Shown: piece after piece, positions 1-7,671 of the stretch | How positions within the stretch are numbered: position 1 is the stretch's first letter | How the letters are laid out: the number at the start of each line of letters is the position of its first letter | From: DAIDKA01 sp035506335 | GTDB lineage: Bacteria; Pseudomonadota; Gammaproteobacteria; Steroidobacterales; Steroidobacteraceae | Reading direction: 5' to 3' | Length of the DNA stretch: 54,509 nt | Assembly: GCA_035506335.1 (NCBI GenBank) | Contig: DATJPN010000039.1 | Coordinates: forward strand, 1 to 54,509 | Translations under genes and position numbers: made by a program | Notes under the pieces: generated by a model | What the model saw: the letters and a program-made list of their open reading frames with translations, nothing else | Databases searched by the model: none | What the model was told of the DNA's origin: nothing

Positions 1-1
1 A

Positions 2-1357
2 TCGACGTTCGACGTCATCAATCCCGCCACGGAAGAACTCCTGGCCACCTGTCCGCGCGCCGACCTCGGCCAGTTGAACCAGGCCGTTGCGGCCGCCAAG
101 GCTGCCTTCCCGGCCTGGGCCGCCACGCCCATCGCCGAGCGCCGCCGCCTGCTGCTGAAGTTCGCCGACGCCGTCGCCGCCTCGATGGATGACATCGCGC
201 GGGTACTCACGCAGGAGCAGGGCAAGCCGCTGGCCGCCGCCAAGTACGAAATCGGCGGCGCGATCCACATGATCCACACCTTCGCGGCCATGGACCTGCC
301 GCCCAAGGTGCTGAAGGAAGGCGAAGGCACCCGCATCGTGCAGCACCACGTGCCGCTCGGTGTCGTGGCCGCCATCACGCCGTGGAATTTCCCGGTCATC
401 CTGCTGATGATAAAGCTGGCCCCGGCGCTGCTCGCCGGCGACACGGTCGTCGTGAAGCCCGCCCCGACCACTCCGCTGTCGACGCTGCGCCTCGGGGAGC
501 TGTGCGCGAAGATCTTCCCGCCCGGTGTCGTCAACGTCATTACCGATGTCAACGACCTCGGCAATGCGCTGACCTCGCACCCGGACGTCGCCAAGGTCGC
601 CTTCACGGGCTCGACCGCGACCGGCCGCAAGGTCATGGCCAGCGTCGCTGCCACCATCAAGCGCGTCACCCTCGAACTCGGCGGCAATGACGCGGCGTTG
701 GTGCTCGATGACCTCGACCCGAAGCAGGCCGCCGCGAGCCTGTTCGCGGGCTCGATGGTCAACAGCGGCCAGGTGTGCCTCGCCATCAAGCGCGCCTACG
801 TTCCGGAGTCGATGTACGACGCCGTCTGCGCCGAGCTCGCCAGGCTCGCCGAGGCGGCCGTGGTGGGCGACGGCCTTGATCCGAACACGCAGTACGGACC
901 GGTGCAGAACGCCGCCCAGTACAAGAAGGTCAACGACTACATCGAGGACGCGCGCAGGAACGGCAGGATCATCGCCGGCGGCAAGCCGCACTCGGGCCGT
1001 GGCTACTTCGTTCGCCCGACGATCGTGCGCGACATCCCGGACAATGCCCGCCTGGTCCAGGAGGAGCAGTTCGGCCCGGTGCTGCCGGTACTGAAGTACA
1101 GCAGCCTCGATGATGCGATCGCCCGCATCAACAACAGCGAGTACGGCCTCGGGGGCACGGTGTGGTCATCGAACGAGAAGCGCGCCTATGAAGCGGCGCT
1201 GCGCATCGATTCGGGCACCGTGTGGATCAACAAGCACCTGGACCTGCCGGTGGACGTGCCCTTCGGTGGCGCCAAGCAGTCCGGACTCGGCGCCGAGATG
1301 GGCCAGGAAGGACTCGAAGAGTTCACGCAGTCGAAGATCATCAACCAGGCCATCTAG
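2..1357 (+). CDS. NAD(P)-dependent aldehyde dehydrogenase, 5' end cut by window
   Basis: Oxidises an aldehyde to the carboxylic acid with NAD(P)+. The open frame runs back from the first internal start (TTG at 74) to base 2 and reads FDVINPATEELLATCPRADL, the usual N-terminal strand of the ALDH superfamily, so the true start lies left of the window. Family landmarks are present in order: TPWNFP, the Rossmann loop FTGSTATG, the general-base segment LELGG, the catalytic cysteine in NSGQVCLAIKR, and EEQFGPVLPV near the C-terminus. The substrate cannot be told from sequence. A strong hairpin terminator follows directly and separates it from the opposing permease gene. Confidence 0.93.
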   Translation, partial: STFDVINPATEELLATCPRADLGQLNQAVAAAKAAFPAWAATPIAERRRLLLKFADAVAASMDDIARVLTQEQGKPLAAAKYEIGGAIHMIHTFAAMDLPPKVLKEGEGTRIVQHHVPLGVVAAITPWNFPVILLMIKLAPALLAGDTVVVKPAPTTPLSTLRLGELCAKIFPPGVVNVITDVNDLGNALTSHPDVAKVAFTGSTATGRKVMASVAATIKRVTLELGGNDAALVLDDLDPKQAAASLFAGSMVNSGQVCLAIKRAYVPESMYDAVCAELARLAEAAVVGDGLDPNTQYGPVQNAAQYKKVNDYIEDARRNGRIIAGGKPHSGRGYFVRPTIVRDIPDNARLVQEEQFGPVLPVLKYSSLDDAIARINNSEYGLGGTVWSSNEKRAYEAALRIDSGTVWINKHLDLPVDVPFGGAKQSGLGAEMGQEGLEEFTQSKIINQAI

Positions 1358-1374
1358 CATCGTTCGATCGGCGA

Positions 1375-1412
1375 GGGCGGTGTTCGCTCTGGACACCGCC
1401 CTTTGCTTTTTT
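1375..1412 (+). terminator. Rho-independent terminator after aldehyde dehydrogenase
   Basis: GGGCGGTGT (1375-1383) pairs perfectly with ACACCGCCC (1393-1401) across a nine-base loop, followed by TTTGCTTTTTT. The T-tract is on the plus strand only, so it ends the aldehyde dehydrogenase transcript. Confidence 0.9.
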
Positions 1413-1416
1413 GGAT

Positions 1417-2583
1417 TCAGCTGCCCCGCAGGGCCGTGGCGACGGGCAGGGAGGCCGCCCGGATGGCCGGCAGGAACCCTCCGACCAGCGCGATGCACAG
1501 CGCCCAGAGGATGCTGACCACCAGCTGGTGCGGTGTCACGCTCATCTGGAAGGTGAGCCCGCCGGCATCCACGACGTTTCCGTTGAACAGCCACCACGCC
1601 GCCGCGGCCCCGATCAGGGCCGGGGGGATCGCGAGGAGCAGGCCTTCGGCGAGTACCGATCCGACGATGGGAAAGGCGCCGAAGCCGATGGCCCGCAGGG
1701 TCGCAATCTCCACGCTGCGTGCGGCCACGGCGGCATACAGGCTGCTCAGGGCGCCGCACACCGCGCCCAGCCCCATCAGGCCGCCGATGAAATAGCTGAC
1801 GAAGTCCAGGATATCGCGCAGCTGCTTGATGACGGCCTCGTTGGCCTGGGCGCTGGTCAGCACCTTCGCCTTCAGCGTCGGGTCGGAGCTCACGGCGCGG
1901 CTCAAGGCGCCGAACGACGCGGGAGTCTCGAGTATGGCCGCGACCGAGGAATAGGTGGCCTGCGGAAGCGCCGCCAGCAAGGTGTCGGCGTCAGTGACCA
2001 GCGCATCGTCGAAGAATCCGCCGTTGCCCTTGAAGACGCCGACGATCTTCCACGGGCTGCCGTGGATCCTCACCTCATCACCCAGATCCACGTCCTTGAA
2101 CCGGTTGCGGATGACTTCGCTGACCAGCAGCTCATGCAATCCAGGCTGGAAGAATCTTCCTGACAACAGATGCACCTCGGGCCAGATCCCGCGCCACTGC
2201 GTGTTGGCGGCGAACAGACCGATACTCCCGTGCTGGTTCCTGCGCGTCACGCCGTCGACGATCTGTGTGACGCTGCCGGATGCCAGCGGCTTGCCGTGGA
2301 CATCACGCCGGATGCCGGGTTTGTCGATGATCTTGACGACATCGGCGACGCTAAGGGTGCTGTTCATGGCGGATTCGGCGCCGCTGGCAATGACGATCAC
2401 CTCCTCGTCGCGCACTCCGGTCTGCGCGAACGACTCGAGTCCCTGTCCGAGGGACAGCATGGCGACCAGCACTCCGATGACGGCGCTGATGCTGATGACG
2501 GTGACCAGGGCCGCGCCGAGGCGCTGCGGAATGCTTCGCAGGGCGGTTGCCGTCAGAGCGGAGAAATGCCGCAATCCACCCAT
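1417..2583 (-). CDS. ABC transporter permease, FtsX/MacB type (second of pair)
   Basis: 388-residue membrane protein with the FtsX/MacB-permease layout: one N-terminal helix (about residues 22-45), a long periplasmic domain (about 46-250) and three C-terminal helices (about 260-378). The C-terminal part carries LRAIGFGAFPIVGSVLAEG, the usual cytoplasmic coupling stretch of FtsX domains (E(T/I)ATLRAIG...). Such permeases work as dimers with a MacB/LolD-like ATPase to move lipids, lipoproteins or peptides out of or across the inner membrane. It starts 9 bases after the companion permease, so the two should form a heterodimer. No ATPase or fusion-protein gene is adjacent. Confidence 0.85.
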   Translation of the reverse strand: MGGLRHFSALTATALRSIPQRLGAALVTVISISAVIGVLVAMLSLGQGLESFAQTGVRDEEVIVIASGAESAMNSTLSVADVVKIIDKPGIRRDVHGKPLASGSVTQIVDGVTRRNQHGSIGLFAANTQWRGIWPEVHLLSGRFFQPGLHELLVSEVIRNRFKDVDLGDEVRIHGSPWKIVGVFKGNGGFFDDALVTDADTLLAALPQATYSSVAAILETPASFGALSRAVSSDPTLKAKVLTSAQANEAVIKQLRDILDFVSYFIGGLMGLGAVCGALSSLYAAVAARSVEIATLRAIGFGAFPIVGSVLAEGLLLAIPPALIGAAAAWWLFNGNVVDAGGLTFQMSVTPHQLVVSILWALCIALVGGFLPAIRAASLPVATALRGS

Positions 2584-2592
2584 GATCGGCCC

Positions 2593-3729
2593 TCAGCGAT
2601 TGGCCAGCGCGTCGACGACCACCAGCCGCAGCCCCCGCCAGGCGGGTATCAGGCCTGCGGCAAGCGCCAGCGCGACGGCGAAGACAAAGCCGGTCACGAT
2701 GACACCCAGCGGAATCGTGCCAAGGCCGATCAGGGAGCGCGCGAGGGGCAGGATGCGCGAGGCGATCGCGAGCCCGATGGCCGCTCCACCCACGCAAAGG
2801 GCCAGCGTCTCCGCGAGAATCAGCATCATCACGAGCCGGTCGGAGAATCCGCAGGTCTTCAGGACCGCCAGTTCCGGCGTGCGCTCGCGGATCGACTGCA
2901 TCATCAGGGCGCCCGTCGCGAACAACAGCACGAAGAAGGTCGCCCCGATCACCCGGTGCACCACGGTATTGATGTCGCCGAGCGAGGCGACCTGGCCCTC
3001 GGCCGCCTGGCGCTCGGTCTGCGTGAGCGTCTCGTTCGCCGAGTTCAGAAAGTGCTTGTCGATCGCCGCGCCGATGTCCGCGGCGCGCGCCGGATCCGCG
3101 ATGTGTACCATTGCCAGCCCGATGGTGTCGGGCTGCGCAATGGATTCATTGATGTAATGGTAGTTGGCAATGAGCAGGTCCGCGGATTCCGGCTCGTCGG
3201 TGTTCTCGTAGCTGCCGACGATGTCGAACGGCCAGTCGGGGCTGCCGTCCTTCTTCGGGATGCTCTGCAGGACGATGCGCTGTCCGACCCGCCATTGATA
3301 CTTGCGCAGCGTCACGATGCCGACGATGGCGCCATCCTGCACCTGTTTCATCCCCTGGCGTGCTTCCGGGGTGACCCGGTCTTCGGGAAAGATGTCCAGA
3401 TAGGAATCGACGTCGGTGGCGAGAATGGGAATCTGCTGATCCGGTTTCTGCCAGGTCGCACCGAGGAAGGACCGGTAGCTCGACTCGAGAACGCCCGGCG
3501 TGCTGCGCACGGTTGACATGATGGCAATCGGCAGCGGTGTGCCGAAGCGCAGCCGGCTGCCGACGTAGAGCCGGTCCGCGTGCGAGGCCGCGACGGCCTT
3601 GTTGATGGCGCCGTTCAGGCCCTGCAGCACGCCGAACAGCGTGAAAGCGATCGCCACCTGCAACAGGATGAGATTCGAGCGACCGCGATTGCGACGGATT
3701 CCGGCCCATATCAGGGAAAGGAATTTCAC
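2593..3729 (-). CDS. ABC transporter permease, FtsX/MacB type (first of pair)
   Basis: 378-residue permease with an N-terminal helix at about 18-40, a long periplasmic domain and three C-terminal helices. The coupling stretch reads ERTPELAVLKTCGFS, typical of FtsX/MacB-type transporters. The start is GTG with GGAG six bases upstream, 24 bases after the stop of the sugar dehydrogenase-cupin gene, which suggests co-transcription. It is homologous to the next gene, so the pair probably arose by duplication and acts as a heterodimer. The cargo is unknown. Confidence 0.85.
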   Translation of the reverse strand: MKFLSLIWAGIRRNRGRSNLILLQVAIAFTLFGVLQGLNGAINKAVAASHADRLYVGSRLRFGTPLPIAIMSTVRSTPGVLESSYRSFLGATWQKPDQQIPILATDVDSYLDIFPEDRVTPEARQGMKQVQDGAIVGIVTLRKYQWRVGQRIVLQSIPKKDGSPDWPFDIVGSYENTDEPESADLLIANYHYINESIAQPDTIGLAMVHIADPARAADIGAAIDKHFLNSANETLTQTERQAAEGQVASLGDINTVVHRVIGATFFVLLFATGALMMQSIRERTPELAVLKTCGFSDRLVMMLILAETLALCVGGAAIGLAIASRILPLARSLIGLGTIPLGVIVTGFVFAVALALAAGLIPAWRGLRLVVVDALANR

Positions 3730-3753
3730 GTGCGCTCCGGTGCGCCTTGCGGC

Positions 3754-5424
3754 CTATCGACTCCCGACAGGGGCCGCACCGATGAGGTGCGTGTCGCTCG
3801 GCCCCACGCCGGTGATCACGATCACCACCGCGTCATCGCGCGTCTCCGTGTAATGGGCCGTGGCCGCGGGCTCCGTGTAGTAGCTGCCCGGCGGCAGGGT
3901 CTTGAGGGCAGCCGGGTCGCGCTTCTCGCCATAGCCCACGTACAGGGTACCGGACACCACGTACACCGTGCGGTTGTCCCGATGCGTGTGCGGCGGCACT
4001 GTGGTGTGCGCGGGCAGCGTGACCTGCACGCTGTAGATTCCCGGCTTGGTCGGATCGCCATTCAGGGTGAGGGAGGCTGGGCCGGGCCGCGCCGGGTTCC
4101 GGGCAGCCTGGGCGGCCAGCGCCTGGATGTCCTCGGGCGCCAGGCGTATCCGGGGCTCGGCGACCTGCGCTTCGGCCGCCGTGGCAGTCGCCGCCACCGG
4201 CTCGATGCGCAGCAGCACCGCATCATCCTCATCGGTCAGCGCATACAGCAGCCCATCGGGCCCCTGGCGCACGTCGCGGAAGCGCTGGTGCAGCTCGGTG
4301 AACAGGGTCTCGCGACGCAGCTCCTCCATTTTCGCATTGAACACCACGCGCTCGAGCCCACCGGTGCGCGGAATCTCGCCGCGGCGCGCGCTGGTCACGA
4401 ACACATTGCCGGTCCAGGCCGGAAACCTGTCTCCGGTATAGAAGGTCAGTCCACCCGGCGCGATCGACGGCAGCCAGACCACCAGCGGCTGATCGATTCC
4501 TTCGGCCACGGGGGACTCCGAAATGCGTGGCCCCGCGTAGTCACGCCCGAAGCTCACCTTCGGCCAGCCGTAGTTGTGGCCCGGCAGGATCAGGTTGAGC
4601 TCATCCCCGCCATTCGGGCCTTCCTCGGCGTTCAGCACCGCGCCCGTGGGACCGACGGTCAGGCCGAGGTGATCCCGGTGCCCCATCGAGAAGATCTCGC
4701 CGCGCGCGCCGGCACGGCCGACGAAGGGGTTGTCCTTCGGGATGCTGCCGTCGTCGTTGAATCGCAGCACCTTGCCATACACCGTGTCGAGGCGCTGCGG
4801 GGCATCATCGAACGGCCCGCCCGTGGTCATGTAGACCATGCCATGTCCGTCGAACGCCAGCCGCGATCCGCTGGTGCTGCCCGACCCCCCCGCGAACAAC
4901 TGCTGCACGTGCATCAAGGAGTGACCGTTGAGTTCGCCGCGGAACAGCGAGACCCGGCTCTCCTGGCGCACCGGCGGCCTGGCATCCGCCGGAGGCGGAT
5001 TTCCGGCCTGGTTGAACGTGAAGTACACCAGGTGGTTGTGCGCGAAGTCCGGGTGCAGGGCGACATCCTGCAGGCCCCCGTTGCGGTAGGGCGGTGTCGC
5101 CGGCAGCCCGTCGATGGGCGTTGGGTCCAGTTGCGCCGCCCCGCCGGCGGCGTTGTGCACCAGCCGCAGGCCGGCGCCGCGCTCGGACACCAGCGCATCC
5201 CCCGAAGGCAGCAGCGCCACGGCGAACGGGTGGCGCAGGCCATGGGTCACGACCACCACGCGCACCTTGTGCTGTTCGGCCGTGTCGAAGACATACTCCG
5301 GCTGGGTCAGCGTGACCGCTTCGATGCCCAGGGGCGCCTGTTGCGCCTGCAGGGGAAACTGGCAGAAGGCGAGGCCCGCAGCGGCCAGCAACGACACGCC
5401 ACGCGCCCGATTCAGCTCTCGCAT
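3754..5424 (-). CDS. Secreted PQQ-type glucose/sorbosone dehydrogenase fused to a cupin
   Basis: 556 residues from the ATG at 5424, chosen because GGGGGAGAG sits just upstream and it begins with a signal peptide (MRELNRARG... ending FPLQAQQ). The first ~400 residues are a soluble-glucose-dehydrogenase-like six-bladed propeller: GLRHPFAVALLPSGDALVSE, GLQDVALHPDFA, GKVLRFNDDGSIP, GPNGGDELNLILPGHNYGWP and RQGPDGLLYALTD all match the GSDH family that oxidises sugars with PQQ. The last ~110 residues are a cupin with PPHTHRDNRTVYVVSGTLYVG and a second histidine in TAHYTE, so a metal site is likely. The usual GHRNPQG of the family reads GHRDHLG here. The substrate is unknown. It lies between btuB and the permease pair, all on one strand. 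Confidence 0.85.
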   Translation of the reverse strand: MRELNRARGVSLLAAAGLAFCQFPLQAQQAPLGIEAVTLTQPEYVFDTAEQHKVRVVVVTHGLRHPFAVALLPSGDALVSERGAGLRLVHNAAGGAAQLDPTPIDGLPATPPYRNGGLQDVALHPDFAHNHLVYFTFNQAGNPPPADARPPVRQESRVSLFRGELNGHSLMHVQQLFAGGSGSTSGSRLAFDGHGMVYMTTGGPFDDAPQRLDTVYGKVLRFNDDGSIPKDNPFVGRAGARGEIFSMGHRDHLGLTVGPTGAVLNAEEGPNGGDELNLILPGHNYGWPKVSFGRDYAGPRISESPVAEGIDQPLVVWLPSIAPGGLTFYTGDRFPAWTGNVFVTSARRGEIPRTGGLERVVFNAKMEELRRETLFTELHQRFRDVRQGPDGLLYALTDEDDAVLLRIEPVAATATAAEAQVAEPRIRLAPEDIQALAAQAARNPARPGPASLTLNGDPTKPGIYSVQVTLPAHTTVPPHTHRDNRTVYVVSGTLYVGYGEKRDPAALKTLPPGSYYTEPAATAHYTETRDDAVVIVITGVGPSDTHLIGAAPVGSR

Positions 5425-5473
5425 CACGCTCTCCCCCGCCGAGGCCACTGTCAGGCGCGAGTGTACTCCACGC

Positions 5474-7375
5474 TCACAACTGTCCGCGTACACCTGCGAA
5501 GACGCCGAGCGCCGGCTGCAGGAAGCCCACCGGATCCTGGTAGTGGCGATCGAACAGGTTGTCGATGCGACCGAAGAGGCTCCACCGGGGGGTCACCGCA
5601 ATGCGTGCCGCAACGTTCACGGTGAAGTAGGCCGGCGCCTTCTGCCCCGGAACGAACGTCTCACGATTGATGTCGATCCAGCTGCCCACGTACAAAAGCG
5701 TTGCGTCCAGCGACAGCGCATCGCGGGCCTGCCAGATGGCCTCCAGCGTCGCCTTGTGGCGGGGCCGGCGCAGCAGCTCCTCATGCAGGACGGCATCATC
5801 GGCCTGGGTGAAGGTGTAGTCGGTCCGAAGCCGCAGCGCCGCGACGGGCTGCCAGGAGATGAAGCTCTCCACTCCCTGCGTGACCGCGCGGCCGACATTG
5901 GCGTAGGTCGTTCCGGTCACATCGGTCGTGATGAGATCGCGAATGTCGTTGCGGAAGGCGGTGACGCCGGCCCGCACCGCCTTGCCGAACAGTCCCTGTT
6001 CCACGCCCAGGTCATACCCCCGGCTGGTCTCGGGTTTCAGATCCGCATTGGCAAAAAAATACGGCGGATAATCCTGATACAGCTCCCCGAGGGTCGGCGC
6101 CTTGAAGGCGCTGCCCGCGCTGGCGGAAAAACGCGTTTCGCTGCCAGGGATCTGCCAGGTCGGCGCGAACCGCCAGGTCACCTCGGAGCCGAAGCGTTCG
6201 TTGTGGTCATAGCGCAGGTTCAATGCGAAATGGAACCGCTCACCCAGGCCGGCCTGCAGCTCCGCGGCGGCCGCGTTGTCCGTGACCGCCGCTTCGATGG
6301 GCTCATGAATCGCGTCGCGCGCGTGCTCGGCGTCCAGCACCAGGGTTGCGGCACCGGACAGGCGCAAGGCGCCCTGCCAGTCGATCTTCACCCGATCCCC
6401 CGTGTTTACCGAAACGCCGAAATCCGGATCCCGGTTCAAGGTCCGGGCGCTGGAATAGGCGACCCCGAGGGTCTGATCCAGCGCACCGTCCATGCTCACG
6501 AGGTGTCCGCTCAGCCGCCCGAAGTACTGCGACGTGTCGCTCTTGCTCGGCAGGGCGGACGGATGGCTGGGATAGGCATAGGGGTCATCACCGGTGAAGG
6601 CGTAATGCGCGTCGGTGAAGCGGCCCGCCAGGTTCAGGTCGAAGTCCGGCGTCACGGCATAGCCCAGGCGGGTCGAGGCGGTGAGATTGTCCTCGTAATC
6701 GTCGTGCCGCGGCTCACCGGGCGGCAGCAGGTCAAGCGGCGTCACCGGTGTCGCACCGGCGCGCAGATGCGCGAGGGTGGCCGCGTACTGGAATCGATCG
6801 CCGGAACCGCTTGCGGTGAGTGTCTGGTCGAAGGTGTCGAACGACCCCGCCGTAAGGCTTGCCGAAAGCGCCGCGGGACCCTTGCCCGACCGGGTCGTGA
6901 TGCTGATGACACCGCCGATGGCGTCGGACCCATACAGGCCGCTTTGCGGACCGCGCAGCACTTCGATGCGCCCGATATCCGCGGCCAGGAGCTGGCCGAA
7001 ATCGAAGCTCGCGCCGGCATTGCTCGGGTCGCTCACGTCGATGCCGTCGATCAGCACCTTCGTGTGATTGGAATTGGTGCCGCGCATGAACACCGAGGTG
7101 ACGCCGCCGGGTCCGCCGGACTGCACGACGTTCAGTCCCGGCACCTGTCGGAGCACCTCGGCGACCGTGCGCAGCTGACCGGCCGCCATGTCGTCGGCGG
7201 TGATGACGGTGACGCTGCTGCCGACCTGCGTCACCGGCGTCGCGATGCGCGTCGCCGAGATCACGATGGGGTAGAGATCGGTCGCGGCGCCGGAATCGGC
7301 GTCGGCCATGACGGTCTGCGACACACCGGCGAGGCAGATCGCTCCGAGGACCGGAGCCAGGGATATTTCGGGCAT
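5474..7375 (-). CDS. btuB: BtuB-type TonB-dependent vitamin B12 receptor
   Basis: 633-residue outer-membrane receptor. The ATG at 7375 is chosen because GGAGA precedes it and a signal peptide follows (MPEISLAPVLGAICLAG). The TonB box/plug region begins PIVISATRIATP, as in BtuB, and continues with a plug domain (VAEVLRQVPGLNV, VFMRGTNSNHTKVLIDG, EVLRGPQSGLYGSDAIGGVI). A 22-strand barrel ends with RIDNLFDRHYQDPVGF and terminal RGQL. Identity as the cobalamin receptor is supported mainly by the cobalamin riboswitch upstream, which should shut it off when B12 is plentiful. The next gene starts about 50 bases downstream. Confidence 0.88.
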   Translation of the reverse strand: MPEISLAPVLGAICLAGVSQTVMADADSGAATDLYPIVISATRIATPVTQVGSSVTVITADDMAAGQLRTVAEVLRQVPGLNVVQSGGPGGVTSVFMRGTNSNHTKVLIDGIDVSDPSNAGASFDFGQLLAADIGRIEVLRGPQSGLYGSDAIGGVISITTRSGKGPAALSASLTAGSFDTFDQTLTASGSGDRFQYAATLAHLRAGATPVTPLDLLPPGEPRHDDYEDNLTASTRLGYAVTPDFDLNLAGRFTDAHYAFTGDDPYAYPSHPSALPSKSDTSQYFGRLSGHLVSMDGALDQTLGVAYSSARTLNRDPDFGVSVNTGDRVKIDWQGALRLSGAATLVLDAEHARDAIHEPIEAAVTDNAAAAELQAGLGERFHFALNLRYDHNERFGSEVTWRFAPTWQIPGSETRFSASAGSAFKAPTLGELYQDYPPYFFANADLKPETSRGYDLGVEQGLFGKAVRAGVTAFRNDIRDLITTDVTGTTYANVGRAVTQGVESFISWQPVAALRLRTDYTFTQADDAVLHEELLRRPRHKATLEAIWQARDALSLDATLLYVGSWIDINRETFVPGQKAPAYFTVNVAARIAVTPRWSLFGRIDNLFDRHYQDPVGFLQPALGVFAGVRGQL

Positions 7376-7454
7376 GACATTCTCCGCAACGACGACCACC
7401 TGTCGTCGCAGCGGACTACCCGCAGCTCCTGGCGCACCCCGGCCCAAAGCATGG

Positions 7455-7637
7455 ACGACGGCACAGGGCTGGTTTCCTGACTCCCGGGTCAAGGTTCGCG
7501 TCCGCCTTCCCGGGGCCGAAGGGCCGCAGTGGCGATCAAAGGACGTTCACTCGCCGGTCACAGTTGCGGGGGCAGCCGCGGCATTCAACCGCGTTCCCAT
7601 TCAATCCCCTGTTACGGGGAACCCTGCGCGTTCAACG
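7455..7637 (-). promoter_or_regulatory. Cobalamin riboswitch upstream of btuB
   Basis: Read on the minus strand, the leader holds the RF00174-type landmarks in order: GGGGATTGAATGGGAACGC, then GCCGCGGCTGCCCCCGCAAC followed by TGTGACC, the B12 box GCCACTG (plus-strand 7527-7533), and the 3' segment AGTCAGGAAACCAGCCCTGT. The fold binds adenosyl- or other cobalamins and represses the downstream receptor. Edges are approximate. Confidence 0.93.
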
Positions 7638-7647
7638 AACGGCGCTC

Positions 7648-7653
7648 AGTATA
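7648..7653 (-). promoter_or_regulatory. Candidate -10 box for the btuB riboswitch transcript
   Basis: TATACT on the minus strand, about 10 bases before the riboswitch. No good -35 is seen 17 bases upstream (GCTGAT), where the region overlaps the end of pgm. Weak prediction. Confidence 0.4.
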
Positions 7654-7671
7654 CACTCCGGGCGCCGGCCA

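Noticed and set aside
5114..7480. Plus-strand frame of 788 codons opposite btuB
   Set aside because: Covers the riboswitch and receptor on the other strand; no family features, codon bias artefact.
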